This document shows, piece by piece, positions 8,796 through 17,947 of a DNA stretch of 64,000 bases. The position numbers and the translations under genes were made by a program. Numbering within the stretch: the first letter of the stretch is position 1; each line of letters begins with the position of its first letter. The DNA is from Dysgonomonas mossii (lineage in GTDB: Bacteria > Bacteroidota > Bacteroidia > Bacteroidales > Dysgonomonadaceae). The stretch lies in the NCBI RefSeq assembly GCF_004569505.1, contig NZ_SPPK01000002.1, positions 806,001 through 870,000 on the forward strand. Direction: 5' to 3'. The notes under the pieces are model-generated. The model was not told where the DNA came from and did no database searches. It saw nothing but the letters and a program-made list of their open reading frames with translations.

Positions 8796-10190
8796 ATGAA
8801 AACTCTATTCGACAAAATCTGGGATGCACATGTGGTGTCATCCGTTGAAAATGGCCCCACACAATTGTATATAGATCGCCATTTTTGTCATGAGGTTACA
8901 AGTCCTCAGGCATTTAATGGACTTAGGGCGAGGGGGCTGAAAGTCTACCGTCCCGAAAAAACAACGATAACGGCCGACCATAATACGCCGACTATCAATC
9001 AGGATCAGCCTGTAAAAGATCCGATTTCGAGAAATCAGTTGGATACATTGTCTAAAAATGCACAGGATTTTGGCATTCAGTTGTTTTATCCTTTGGGACA
9101 TCAAAAAAATGGAGTAGTACACATTATAGGGCCGGAAAACGGATTTACTCAACCCGGAATGACTATTGTGTGCGGAGATAGCCATACTTCTACACATGGT
9201 GCTTTTGGTGCTATTGCATTTGGTATTGGTACTAGCGAAGTAGAAATGGTTTTGGCTACGCAGTGTATTCTTCAGACACGTCCGAAGACAATGCGCATCA
9301 CATTTAATGGAAAATTGGGTGAAGGTGTTTCGGCTAAAGATTTAGCTCTATATATGATCTCTAAGTTGACTACCGGCGGTGCTACCGGTTATTTCGTAGA
9401 GTATGCGGGTGAGGCTATTCGCAACATGTCTATGGAAGAGCGTATGACACTATGTAACCTAAGTATCGAGATGGGTGCTCGTGGAGGATTGGTTGCTCCC
9501 GATGAGACTACTTTCTCTTATGTGAAAGGTCGTGAATTTGCACCTAAAGGAGAAGAGTGGGATAAGGCATTAGCATATTGGAAAACATTAAAGACTGACG
9601 AAGGTGCGAAATTTGATAAAGAATTTACATTCGATGCCGCAGATATCAAGCCGATGATTACTTACGGAACTAATCCGGGTATGGGTATGGGTATTGATGA
9701 ATCGATCCCTACATTGGATGAAATAGATGAGGCCGGACGTATTTCTTTCCAGAAGTCTATGGATTATATGGGATTCAAACCCGGAGAAAAGGTAGAAGGC
9801 AAATCAATAGATTATGTATTTCTTGGTAGTTGTACCAATGGACGTATCGAAGATTTCCGTGTGTTTGCAAACTTTGTAAAAGGGAAGAAAAAGGCTGATA
9901 ATGTAATCGCTTGGTTAGTTCCGGGAAGTTGGAAAGTAGAACAACAGATCAAAGATGAAGGACTGTATGATATTCTTAAAGAGGCAGGCTTTGAACTTCG
10001 CCAACCGGGTTGTTCGGCATGTCTTGCGATGAACGATGATAAGGTGCCTGCCGGTAAATATGCGGTGTCTACATCAAATCGTAACTTTGAAGGGCGTCAG
10101 GGTCCGGGTGCTCGTACTATTCTTGCCGGTCCACTTGTGGCTGCTGCTGCTGCTGTGACAGGAAAAATTACAGACCCTAGAAATCTTTAA
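8796..10190 (+). CDS. leuC: 3-isopropylmalate dehydratase large subunit
   Basis: LeuC with LeuD isomerises 2- to 3-isopropylmalate; the same enzyme can act on citramalate in the isoleucine route. The 464-residue protein has the aconitase-family signatures [15 protein letters not shown] (around residue 127), GSCTNGR, and [10 protein letters not shown]. The Cys of GSCTNG and the two Cys of CSAC are the three [4Fe-4S] ligands. The start [14 protein letters not shown] is canonical. It follows the acyltransferase remnant by 9 nt; leuD lies 188 nt downstream, beyond a spacer holding an inverted repeat. Confidence 0.96.
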   Translation: MKTLFDKIWDAHVVSSVENGPTQLYIDRHFCHEVTSPQAFNGLRARGLKVYRPEKTTITADHNTPTINQDQPVKDPISRNQLDTLSKNAQDFGIQLFYPLGHQKNGVVHIIGPENGFTQPGMTIVCGDSHTSTHGAFGAIAFGIGTSEVEMVLATQCILQTRPKTMRITFNGKLGEGVSAKDLALYMISKLTTGGATGYFVEYAGEAIRNMSMEERMTLCNLSIEMGARGGLVAPDETTFSYVKGREFAPKGEEWDKALAYWKTLKTDEGAKFDKEFTFDAADIKPMITYGTNPGMGMGIDESIPTLDEIDEAGRISFQKSMDYMGFKPGEKVEGKSIDYVFLGSCTNGRIEDFRVFANFVKGKKKADNVIAWLVPGSWKVEQQIKDEGLYDILKEAGFELRQPGCSACLAMNDDKVPAGKYAVSTSNRNFEGRQGPGARTILAGPLVAAAAAVTGKITDPRNL

Positions 10191-10378
10191 TAAGACTAAT
10201 TTTCTAATATGCCAATATGCCAATGAAAGAAACTGGGAATGTGATAATAGATTTATCTTTCAGGTTTACTTTGGATATTGTTTCATTTACAGAAGATAAT
10301 TAACAAAATAATAAACACCGCCAAATCGAGATAATTGGCATATCGGCACATTATCATATTGGCACATTGATTTATATT
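10191..10378. repeat. leuC-leuD spacer with 15-bp inverted repeat
   Basis: TGCCAATATGCCAAT (10210-10224) and ATTGGCATATCGGCA (10334-10348) are inverted copies, 14 of 15 matching, 109 nt apart. A further related stretch (ATTGGCACATTG) follows at about 10358-10369. The sequence between has no open frame of note and no T-run terminator. The element may be a small repeat (MITE-like) or an RNA structure between two genes whose products form one enzyme. Confidence 0.6.
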
Positions 10379-10969
10379 ATGGAAAAATTTCAAACACTTA
10401 CATCAACATACGTTCCACTTCCTATTGAGAATGTGGATACAGACCAAATTATACCGGCTCGCTTTTTGAAGGCGACAGATAAAGAAGGTTTTGGTGATAA
10501 TCTTTTTGCCGATTGGCGTTACAATAAAGACGGAAGTCCCAAAGCCGATTTTGTGCTCAACAATCCTACATATAGCGGAGAGATACTTGTTGCCGGAAAG
10601 AATTTCGGTAGCGGTTCCAGTCGCGAGCATGCAGCGTGGGCTGTTGCCGGATATGGATTCAAAGCTGTTGTTTCAAGCTTCTTTGCGGATATTTTTAGAA
10701 ACAATTCACTAAACAATGGAGTACTTCCCGTTGTGGTTACACCTGAGTTTCTTTCCGAAATATTTGCTTGTGTAAATGCTGATCCAAAAGCCACATTGAC
10801 AATCAATCTGGAAGAACAAACCATAACAAACAATGTTACGGGGAAAACAGAAAGTTTTGAAATCAACCCTTACAAGAAAGAATGTTTATTGAAGGGACTT
10901 GATGATATCGACTATCTGTTATCTAAAAAAGAATTGACAGAAAAGTACGAAACGGAACGTCCTTTGTAA
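10379..10969 (+). CDS. leuD: 3-isopropylmalate dehydratase small subunit
   Basis: The 196-residue swivel-domain subunit of isopropylmalate isomerase, partner of LeuC. It has PIENVDTDQIIPARFL at the N-terminus and the substrate-binding loop NFGSGSSREHAAWA, then VVSSFFADIFRNNSLNNGVLPV, all diagnostic. An upstream in-frame ATG at 10367 would add MIYI; the start at 10379 matches the family. The protein is complete. The GH127 gene begins 100 nt downstream. Confidence 0.96.
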   Translation: MEKFQTLTSTYVPLPIENVDTDQIIPARFLKATDKEGFGDNLFADWRYNKDGSPKADFVLNNPTYSGEILVAGKNFGSGSSREHAAWAVAGYGFKAVVSSFFADIFRNNSLNNGVLPVVVTPEFLSEIFACVNADPKATLTINLEEQTITNNVTGKTESFEINPYKKECLLKGLDDIDYLLSKKELTEKYETERPL

Positions 10970-11069
10970 TTTTATAATAATCTAGTAAGCAGCTATCTGC
11001 TATTAGATTATGCCTGTCATCATTGTTGAGATGCTAAATGGTTCTGAATAAGAAGAGATATATCCCCAA

Positions 11070-13550
11070 ATGAAAAAAGGTATTTATATATTCATTTTTA
11101 TTATGGCTTCTGTGAATATTTATTCTCAGAATATCTTAACTCCTGTATCGTTTGAGCAAGTGACTCTTACTGATAATTTCTGGAACAATAGGATGAGGAT
11201 CCAAAAAGAAGTATTGGTTCCTGTGGCATTCGAACGGACAGAAATTGCCGTAGAAGATCTTCGGCGCACAGGGAATTATCTGAAAGGGATCGAAGGGCCT
11301 TTACCATCTGATAGCAGATTCAGCACTTCCGACTTGTTTAAGGTTATCGAAGGTGCGGCCTATCTGTTAAAGATGGAGCGTGATCCAAAATTAGAAAAGC
11401 AGATAGATGATATTGCAGATATTATAGCTCAGGCTCAGCAACCCGACGGCTATTTGTACCCTCCTCATATTACGGGGTCTTATAAGACCGCACCATTGTG
11501 GGGTGGGGCAGGAATGGGCGATAAGCCCTATTCGTGGGTAGTGCACAGCCATGAATTGTACAACATGGGGCATCTATACGAGGCTGCGGCTGCATATTAT
11601 CAGGCTACCGGCAAAAAGAACCTGCTGGATATTGCGACTAAGAGTGCTAAGCATATAAATAAAGTCTTCTTTGAAGGGGATTCGAATTACAATGGTGGTA
11701 AGCCTGTAAATCAAGCTCCCGGACATGAAGAAATAGAAATCGCATTGGTGAAGCTTTATCGTGTGACTGGAGATCCGCTATATCTCAATATGGCGAAAAA
11801 GTTTATCGATATACGAGGTGTAACCTATGTGCCCGATGGTAAAGGAACCATGTCGCCCGAATATGCACAGCAGCATGCGCCTGTACGTGAGCAGGATAAA
11901 GCAGTAGGACATGCCGTGCGTGCGGTTTATCTTTATTCGGGTATGTCTGATGTAGGTACATTGACGGGGGATACAACTCTTTCGCCTGCTTTGGATAAGA
12001 TCTGGGGCAATATTGTGGACACACGGATGCATATCACAGGTGGGCTGGGGGCTATACATGGTATCGAAGGCTTTGGTCCTGAATATGAATTGCCAAATAA
12101 GGAAGCATATAATGAAACGTGTGCCGCTGTAGGCAATGTATTCTTTAACCATCGTATGTTTCTTCTCGAAAAAGACGGTAAATACATGGATGTTGCCGAA
12201 GTGTCACTCTTGAACAATGTTCTAGCGGGAGTAAATCTTGAGGGAAACAAATTTTTCTATGTTAATCCTCTTGCCTCGGATGGTAAAGTTGATCGTTCAT
12301 ATTGGTTTGGAACTGCTTGTTGCCCTACAAATTTAGCGAGGCTTATTCCTCAAATTTCGGGTTTGATGTATGCGCATACCGATAATGAAATTTATTGTTC
12401 TTTCTACACCGGAAGTAAAGTAAACTTTGCTCTTACATCCGGAAAAGTGGCACTAGAGCAAAAAACGAATTATCCGTTCGATGAAAGTATCGTATTAACT
12501 GTAAACCCCGAAAAGAATGATCAGACGTTTTCAATAAAAATGCGAATCCCTACGTGGGTCGGTTCTCAGTTTGTACCGGGTAAATTGTATAGCTATATTG
12601 ATAGTAATTCGAAAGCGTGGGAACTATATATAAACGATAAGAAGGTCGGAAATTTATCTTTTAAGAAAGGTGAAGTTTCTCTTGACAAAGGTTTTGTTTC
12701 TATCTTCAGAAAATGGAAGAAAGGAGATAAAGTAGAGCTTAAACTACCTATGCCTGTTCGTTATTCACATGCTATAAAGGAAGTGAAAGCAGACAATGAC
12801 AGGGTAGCTATCTCCAGAGGTCCGTTAGTATATTGTGCAGAGGGTATTGATAATACTGAAGATGTGAACAGGTATTATCTGACTAAAGTATCAACAGATG
12901 CTAAGGTACAGAGAGATGATACAGGAATATTGAAGGGGATAGACCTAATAAAAAATGTTTCGGCAGACTATATAGATGTAAAAGGTAATATTCATCAGGC
13001 TTCACTGAATCTTATTCCATATTATGCATGGAACAATCGAGGAGTTTCGACAATGAATATTTGGTTTGCTGAGAATGAAAAGAAAGTGCGTGAAAGCGTT
13101 GCGATTCTTCCTGTAGCGATAAAAGATATAAAAGCGACTTATACAAACGAAGGCGAAAATGTATTCTCTATTGTTGACGGAAAGCATCCGAAGAATTCTA
13201 AGGATACAGAAGTCAATCGATGGACTTCTTGGAACAAAAAGGGGGAAAAGCAAAGCATCGATTTCACCTTCGAGAAGCCTACTGATATAAAAGCCTTTTC
13301 GGTTTATTGGTATGACGACAATGGCGGAGTTCGTTTGCCGGATGTTTGGAACTTGGAGTATAAAGATGATAGTGGTTCTTGGAAGCCATTCCCATTATAC
13401 AGTACCGATTCATATAGTTTGCTCAAAGATCAATTTAATCTTGTGCATTCTGATGGAGATTCTTTTGTTGTAGAAAGTATCAGATTGAATGTAACGCCAA
13501 AAGCCGACAGTGCGGTTGGTGTCTTGCAAGTGCGGTTTGATATTAAGTAA
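11070..13550 (+). CDS. Secreted GH127-type beta-L-arabinofuranosidase (DUF1680)
   Basis: An 826-residue glycosidase with an N-terminal signal peptide (about residues 1-19, ending NIYSQN), so periplasmic or outer-membrane facing. The body is an alpha/alpha barrel of the DUF1680/GH127 type. The zinc-site pattern of the family is present: Glu349 and Cys351 in YNETCAAVG, and the Cys417-Cys418 pair in TACCPTN. In characterised members one Cys of that pair is the nucleophile. The last 110 residues (from about VFSIVDGKHPK) resemble a discoidin-like sugar-binding domain. Substrates of the family are beta-L-arabinofuranosides; GH146-like specificity is possible. It lies between leuD (100 nt) and the citramalate synthase gene (21 nt), an unexpected place for a polysaccharide-degrading enzyme. 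Confidence 0.85.
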   Translation: MKKGIYIFIFIMASVNIYSQNILTPVSFEQVTLTDNFWNNRMRIQKEVLVPVAFERTEIAVEDLRRTGNYLKGIEGPLPSDSRFSTSDLFKVIEGAAYLLKMERDPKLEKQIDDIADIIAQAQQPDGYLYPPHITGSYKTAPLWGGAGMGDKPYSWVVHSHELYNMGHLYEAAAAYYQATGKKNLLDIATKSAKHINKVFFEGDSNYNGGKPVNQAPGHEEIEIALVKLYRVTGDPLYLNMAKKFIDIRGVTYVPDGKGTMSPEYAQQHAPVREQDKAVGHAVRAVYLYSGMSDVGTLTGDTTLSPALDKIWGNIVDTRMHITGGLGAIHGIEGFGPEYELPNKEAYNETCAAVGNVFFNHRMFLLEKDGKYMDVAEVSLLNNVLAGVNLEGNKFFYVNPLASDGKVDRSYWFGTACCPTNLARLIPQISGLMYAHTDNEIYCSFYTGSKVNFALTSGKVALEQKTNYPFDESIVLTVNPEKNDQTFSIKMRIPTWVGSQFVPGKLYSYIDSNSKAWELYINDKKVGNLSFKKGEVSLDKGFVSIFRKWKKGDKVELKLPMPVRYSHAIKEVKADNDRVAISRGPLVYCAEGIDNTEDVNRYYLTKVSTDAKVQRDDTGILKGIDLIKNVSADYIDVKGNIHQASLNLIPYYAWNNRGVSTMNIWFAENEKKVRESVAILPVAIKDIKATYTNEGENVFSIVDGKHPKNSKDTEVNRWTSWNKKGEKQSIDFTFEKPTDIKAFSVYWYDDNGGVRLPDVWNLEYKDDSGSWKPFPLYSTDSYSLLKDQFNLVHSDGDSFVVESIRLNVTPKADSAVGVLQVRFDIK

Positions 13551-13571
13551 TTAAGAAAATTAAAGATTACC

Positions 13572-15083
13572 ATGATAGAAATAATGGACACAACCCTGAG
13601 AGACGGCGAACAAACATCGAGTGTTTCGTTCTCGGCTCAGGAGAAGATGAGTATAGCTCACTTGTTGCTGGTTGATCTCGGCGTAAATCGTATCGAGGTA
13701 GCATCGGCACGTGTTTCGAATGGTGAGTTTGAAACTGTAAAAAAAATCGCTAATTGGGCTAAATCCGCAGGATATATAGATAATATTGAGATATTAGGAT
13801 TTATAGATAAGGGAGCTTCGCTCAATTGGATAAAAGACACAGGATGTAAAACTATAAACCTGCTGACAAAAGGTTCGTATAAGCATGTGACCGAACAGCT
13901 GCGCAAAACACCCGAACAGCATCTTGATGATATTAAGGCTGAAGTGGAATTGGCTCAAAAGTTGGGTATCACAGTCAATGTGTATCTCGAAGATTGGTCT
14001 AACGGAATTGTGAAATCCGAAGATTACGTCTATTACATGATGGATGGGATGAAGGATTTGCCGATAAAGCGATTTATGCTTCCCGATACCTTAGGGGTAT
14101 TGAATCCACATAGTGTATGGCGCTGTTGTCGGCGGATGATAAACCGTTACAGAGATCTTCATTTTGACTTTCATGCTCACAACGACTATGATCTTGCTGT
14201 GGCGAACACAATGGTGGCAGCAGAAGTGGGAGTGAGAGGCGTGCACCTGACGATGAATGGACTGGGAGAACGAGCAGGAAATGCTTCCCTTGCCAGTGTG
14301 ATTGCAGTTTTTCACGACCAATTGAAATTAAAAACTTCAATAAAAGAAGAAAATATAAATAGGGTCAGCCGTGTAGTAGAATCCTACTCGGGACAGGTAA
14401 TCTCCGCTAATCAGCCAATTGTCGGAGACAATGTTTTCACACAGTGTGCCGGAATACATGCTGATGGTGATAACAAGAATAACTTGTATTATAACGACCT
14501 CTTTCCGGAACGTTTTGGTCGTGTTCGCGAATACGCATTAGGTAAATTGTCTGGCAAGTCTAATATCCGAAAGAATATTGAGGCTTTGGGCATTGAACTC
14601 GATGAGGATGATATGACTAAAGTGACAAACCGAGTGATAGAATTGGGTGATAAAAAAGAAATTATTACACAAGACGATCTCCCATATATCATTTCGGATG
14701 TGTTGAAAAACAACGAAAAGGAAAGAAAAATCAAGATATTGTCGTTTGCATTTTTATTGACAAAGGGCTTACGTCCTACAGCTACGGTAAAAGTTGAAAT
14801 TGATGGGCAGGAACATGAGTGGACTGCACCGGGGGACGGACAGTATCACGCTTTTTCGAAAGCTTTGTATAAGATATACTCACGTTTGGGTAAGCCTACC
14901 CCTACGTTAGTGAACTATGCTGTTTATATACCACCCGGCGGGCGTACCGATGCTTTGGTACAAACGGTAATTACGTGGGAATTTAATGGTAAGACTTTCA
15001 AGACAAGAGGTCTTGATGCCGACCAGACAGAAGCAGCGGTAAAGGCTACCGAAAAGATGCTGAATATGATCGAAGATCTGTAA
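13572..15083 (+). CDS. cimA: Citramalate synthase (LeuA-like)
   Basis: A 503-residue enzyme of the isopropylmalate/citramalate synthase family. The N-terminal domain has [21 protein letters not shown], the metal-binding HFDFHAHNDYDLAVAN and NGLGERAGNASL; the C-terminal regulatory domain includes RIPPGG-type IPPGGRTDAL. Segments such as NRIEVASARVSNGE, INLLTKGSYKHV and VNVYLEDWSNGIV closely follow what I recall of the Leptospira citramalate synthase, including the Leu and Tyr positions that favour pyruvate. It would condense acetyl-CoA with pyruvate, giving a threonine-independent route to isoleucine. A second leuA exists in the same operon, supporting a different substrate. Specificity needs an alignment. 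A degenerate acyltransferase begins at its stop codon. Confidence 0.8.
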   Translation: MIEIMDTTLRDGEQTSSVSFSAQEKMSIAHLLLVDLGVNRIEVASARVSNGEFETVKKIANWAKSAGYIDNIEILGFIDKGASLNWIKDTGCKTINLLTKGSYKHVTEQLRKTPEQHLDDIKAEVELAQKLGITVNVYLEDWSNGIVKSEDYVYYMMDGMKDLPIKRFMLPDTLGVLNPHSVWRCCRRMINRYRDLHFDFHAHNDYDLAVANTMVAAEVGVRGVHLTMNGLGERAGNASLASVIAVFHDQLKLKTSIKEENINRVSRVVESYSGQVISANQPIVGDNVFTQCAGIHADGDNKNNLYYNDLFPERFGRVREYALGKLSGKSNIRKNIEALGIELDEDDMTKVTNRVIELGDKKEIITQDDLPYIISDVLKNNEKERKIKILSFAFLLTKGLRPTATVKVEIDGQEHEWTAPGDGQYHAFSKALYKIYSRLGKPTPTLVNYAVYIPPGGRTDALVQTVITWEFNGKTFKTRGLDADQTEAAVKATEKMLNMIEDL

Positions 15084-15295
15084 ATGACTTTTCTGCAAAT
15101 GAAAGGAGAGCGGGTTGAATGGGTTGATATAGCAAAATGTATCGGAATAATATGTGTTGCTATGGGACATATATTTCAATACCAGATGCTTGCTACAAGA
15201 TAGTATATCTGTTTCATATGCCTCTTTTCTTTATTCCTTTTATCGTATCTTTAATAGATTTGAAATTACGCAGGTACTTTTTTAGGAAAATATAA
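15084..15295 (+). pseudogene. Degenerate acyltransferase remnant between cimA and leuB
   Basis: The ATG at 15084 directly abuts the cimA stop. It opens a 39-codon frame (to 15203) containing RVEWVDIAKCIGIICVAMGH, the typical N-terminus of a fucose-4-O-acetylase-like acyltransferase 3 protein. In another frame 15197-15295 reads KIVYLFHMPLFFIPFIVSL and ends LRRYFFRKI with a stop; YLFHMPLFF is the next family motif. The remainder, about 270 residues, is missing. Thus a gene once translationally coupled to cimA has been reduced by deletion and frameshift. No other explanation for both motifs in order is apparent. Confidence 0.78.
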
Positions 15296-15340
15296 GAGTA
15301 GACAGATTCAAAAATAATTACAATTTTAAAATATAGATTG

Positions 15341-16411
15341 ATGAAATTAAACATTGCAGTGCTCCCTGGAGACGGAATAGGACCTGAAATTATAGAACAG
15401 GCATTGAGAGTGACAGAAGTAGTTTGTGAAAAATTTGGTCACGAACTTTCTTATGAATATGGTATTGTTGGAGCTTCGGCAATCGATCAGGTAGGCAATC
15501 CATATCCTGATGGAACGCACGAATTGTGTATGGCTTCTGATGCTGTGCTGTTTGGTGCAATCGGAGATCCTAAATATGACAACAACCCTTCAGCAAAAGT
15601 ACGTCCCGAACAAGGGCTTTTGGCTATGCGCAAAAAGTTGGGATTGTATGCTAACCTTCGCCCTGTAAGTACATTTCCCACACTAGTACATAAATCGCCC
15701 CTTCGTTCCGATTTGGTAGACGGTGCTGATTTTATGTGTGTGCGTGAATTAACGGGAGGTATGTATTTTGGTCGCCCACAAGGACGTAGCGAAGACGGAG
15801 ATACTGCTTATGATACTTGCGTTTACACTCGTGAAGAAGTAGAGCGTATACTTCATCTTTCATATAAATATGCTCAGATGCGTCGCAAAAAAGTGACAGT
15901 AGTAGATAAAGCGAATGTATTGGCTACTTCTCGTCTATGGAGACAGGTTGCTCAGGAAATTGAAAAACAATATCCTGATGTGGAAACCGAATATATGTTT
16001 GTAGACAATGCTGCTATGCAGATTATTCAATGGCCTAAGCGTTTTGATGTACTTGTTACAGAAAACTTGTTTGGAGATATCCTTACCGATGAGGCCTCTG
16101 TGATTACCGGATCGTTAGGTATGTTGCCATCGGCATCTATTGGTATTCACACATCTGTGTTTGAACCGATACATGGCTCATATCCTCAGGCAGCAGGCAA
16201 AAATATCGCAAATCCATTAGCCACTATTCTTTCGGCAGCAATGATGTTCGAATATGCATTTGAACTGAAAGAAGAAGGTAAGCTGATTCGTGATGCTGTT
16301 AATGCATCTATGGATGCAGGAGTAGTAACTGAGGATATTGCATCGAAAGAAGGAAAAGCTTATTCTACATCGCAAGTAGGCGACTGGATTGTAAATTATT
16401 TGAAGGGATAA
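15341..16411 (+). CDS. leuB: 3-isopropylmalate dehydrogenase
   Basis: LeuB oxidises and decarboxylates 3-isopropylmalate with NAD+; the same enzyme can serve beta-methylmalate in the citramalate route. The 356-residue protein starts [17 protein letters not shown] and has the substrate/Mg site [25 protein letters not shown], the metal-binding [23 protein letters not shown], and [20 protein letters not shown]. The codon before (15338) is TTG; the ATG at 15341 is preferred. It is the last gene of the operon and is followed by a terminator. Confidence 0.96.
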   Translation: MKLNIAVLPGDGIGPEIIEQALRVTEVVCEKFGHELSYEYGIVGASAIDQVGNPYPDGTHELCMASDAVLFGAIGDPKYDNNPSAKVRPEQGLLAMRKKLGLYANLRPVSTFPTLVHKSPLRSDLVDGADFMCVRELTGGMYFGRPQGRSEDGDTAYDTCVYTREEVERILHLSYKYAQMRRKKVTVVDKANVLATSRLWRQVAQEIEKQYPDVETEYMFVDNAAMQIIQWPKRFDVLVTENLFGDILTDEASVITGSLGMLPSASIGIHTSVFEPIHGSYPQAAGKNIANPLATILSAAMMFEYAFELKEEGKLIRDAVNASMDAGVVTEDIASKEGKAYSTSQVGDWIVNYLKG

Positions 16412-16433
16412 ATTTTTTTCTATGATATTGTGA

Positions 16434-16467
16434 AGAGGCTGTTCGTTGCGTACAGCCTCTTTTTGTC
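16434..16467 (+). terminator. Terminator of the leu operon
   Basis: A perfect 9-bp stem (AGAGGCTGT 16434-16442 with ACAGCCTCT 16452-16460), 9-nt loop, followed by TTTTGTCTTT. It lies 23 nt after the leuB stop. Confidence 0.85.
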
Positions 16468-16593
16468 TTTATCTCAATAGTGATATGCCTGATAGGTTAC
16501 TTTCAATGGGCTCTTTCCATTTAATATTTGCACATTGTAGTCTTCTGCAAAATATTACTTTCATAAACATTAGGAAAAAAGATGTAAAATATT

Positions 16594-16601
16594 TATCTTT
16601 G
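16594..16601 (+). promoter_or_regulatory. Probable -7 promoter box of rplY
   Basis: TATCTTTG matches TAnnTTTG and lies 80 nt upstream of the rplY ATG. No good TTTG -33 box is seen at the expected distance, so this is a partial match. Confidence 0.5.
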
Positions 16602-16681
16602 CACCGCTTTTATAAGCCCGTACGTGTGATGGGAATAAGGAAGCAATCCTTAATTTGAGTAACACAATTTAAAATTAAAAG

Positions 16682-17260
16682 ATGAAAACGTTTGAATTAA
16701 AAGGAGAAGCCAGAACAGATCTTGGCAAAAAAGCGACAAAAGCATTTCGTAAAGAAGACAAAATCCCTGCTGTAATTTATGGTGGAGATCAAACTGAAGC
16801 AATTGCTTTTACTGTTACAAACAGCGATGTTCGCAAACTCGTTTATACTCCTGAGATTTTCCTTGTAAACCTAACAATAGGAAAAGACAGCTATAAAGCT
16901 ATATTGAAAGATGTACAGGTACACCCGGTAACAGATGCTATCTTGCACCTTGACTTCCTTCATGTATTTGAAGGCAAACCGATTGTAATGGACGTTCCTG
17001 TTATTTTGGACGGACTAGCAGAAGGTGTAAAAGCAGGGGGTAAACTTTCACTTGACCTGCGTAAGATTAAAGTAAAAGCTCTTTACGATAAGATCCCTGA
17101 GAAAGTACACGTTGACGTAACAAGCCTTGCTCTTGGAAAATCTATCCAGGTAGGTGAACTACACTTCGAAGGACTTGAACTGTTAAATGCTAAAAATGCT
17201 GTTGTTTGTCGCGTTCAATTGACTCGTGCTGCAAGAGGTCTTGCTGCTAAAAACGGCTAA
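16682..17260 (+). CDS. rplY: 50S ribosomal protein L25/general stress protein Ctc
   Basis: A 192-residue long-form bL25 (Ctc type) that binds 5S rRNA in the 50S subunit. The N-terminal L25 domain (KGEARTDLGKKATKAFRKEDKIPAVIYGG and LHLDFLHV) is followed by the C-terminal TL5 beta-domain with GVKAGGKLSLDLRKIKVKALYDKIPEKVHVDVTSL, as in Thermus TL5. It starts a plus-strand group with pth (16 nt downstream) and the S4 protein; this order is common in bacteria. Confidence 0.95.
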   Translation: MKTFELKGEARTDLGKKATKAFRKEDKIPAVIYGGDQTEAIAFTVTNSDVRKLVYTPEIFLVNLTIGKDSYKAILKDVQVHPVTDAILHLDFLHVFEGKPIVMDVPVILDGLAEGVKAGGKLSLDLRKIKVKALYDKIPEKVHVDVTSLALGKSIQVGELHFEGLELLNAKNAVVCRVQLTRAARGLAAKNG

Positions 17261-17276
17261 TAATAGGATATATTGA

Positions 17277-17840
17277 ATGAAATACTTGATTGCCGGCCTC
17301 GGTAATATTGGTAGAGAATACGAATATACCCGCCACAATATAGGATTCAGAGTATTGGACGCTTTAGCTAAAGCGTCCAATATTGTTTTTGCTGACAGGC
17401 GTTATGGCTTTGTATCTGAACTAAAGGTCAAAGGACGTACTCTTATTCTGCTAAAGCCATCTACTTTTATGAATCTTAGCGGAAATGCTGTTCGTTATTG
17501 GCTAAACCAAGAAAAGATACCGATTGAGAATCTTTTAGTAGTTGTAGATGATCTTGCTTTACCTTTTGGGTCTTTACGCCTCAAAGGAAAAGGTAGTAGT
17601 GCCGGACATAACGGACTGGGTAATATACAATCTGTCCTAGGAACACAAGATTATGCCCGCCTACGCTTTGGTATAGGTAACGAATTTTCTCGGGGAGGTC
17701 AAGTCGGCTATGTGCTCGATAATTTCAGTGACGAAGAGGAAAAAGAGCTTCCTGTGAAACTGGAGACCTGTGGCGAAATAATCAAAAGCTTTTGTCTGGC
17801 AGGTATCAACAACACCATGAACCAATACAATAATAAATAA
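17277..17840 (+). CDS. pth: Peptidyl-tRNA hydrolase
   Basis: Pth releases peptides from peptidyl-tRNA that drops off ribosomes. The 187-residue protein has [24 protein letters not shown] with the catalytic His (about residue 20), [13 protein letters not shown] with the substrate-binding Asn, [27 protein letters not shown], and RLRFGIGN. All key positions are intact. Near the 5' end (17353-17382) the gene contains a perfect 30-bp palindrome coding for part of the first helix region; the frame runs through it. Confidence 0.95.
   Translation: MKYLIAGLGNIGREYEYTRHNIGFRVLDALAKASNIVFADRRYGFVSELKVKGRTLILLKPSTFMNLSGNAVRYWLNQEKIPIENLLVVVDDLALPFGSLRLKGKGSSAGHNGLGNIQSVLGTQDYARLRFGIGNEFSRGGQVGYVLDNFSDEEEKELPVKLETCGEIIKSFCLAGINNTMNQYNNK
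17353..17382. repeat. Perfect 30-bp palindrome inside pth
   Basis: The half-site TATTGGACGCTTTAG (17353-17367) is followed at once by its exact reverse complement (17368-17382). In RNA this gives a hairpin starting 77 nt into the coding region. Confidence 0.9.
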
Positions 17841-17947
17841 AACCAAAGAAGTTAGAAACGCATTCTTTCGTATCTAATATATAACTTTGATAAATGATGT
17901 GAAGCCGGTCTTGTTTGCGGACATATTGGCAAAATTCTGATTCTATT

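Noticed and set aside
10970..11069. Weak hairpin after leuD (AGCAG/CTGCT near 10989-11001) as operon terminator
   Set aside because: The stem is short with mismatches and there is no T tract, so read-through to the GH127 gene is more likely.
11778..12250. Long antisense frames within the GH127 gene
   Set aside because: They are shadows of a well-supported gene and have no start context or family similarity.
16446..16658. 70-codon open frame between leuB and rplY
   Set aside because: It overlaps the leu terminator and the rplY promoter box, and its translation has no recognisable motif.
17183..17380. Antisense frame containing DALAKASN like Pth
   Set aside because: The similarity to Pth arises only because the 30-bp palindrome reads the same on both strands.
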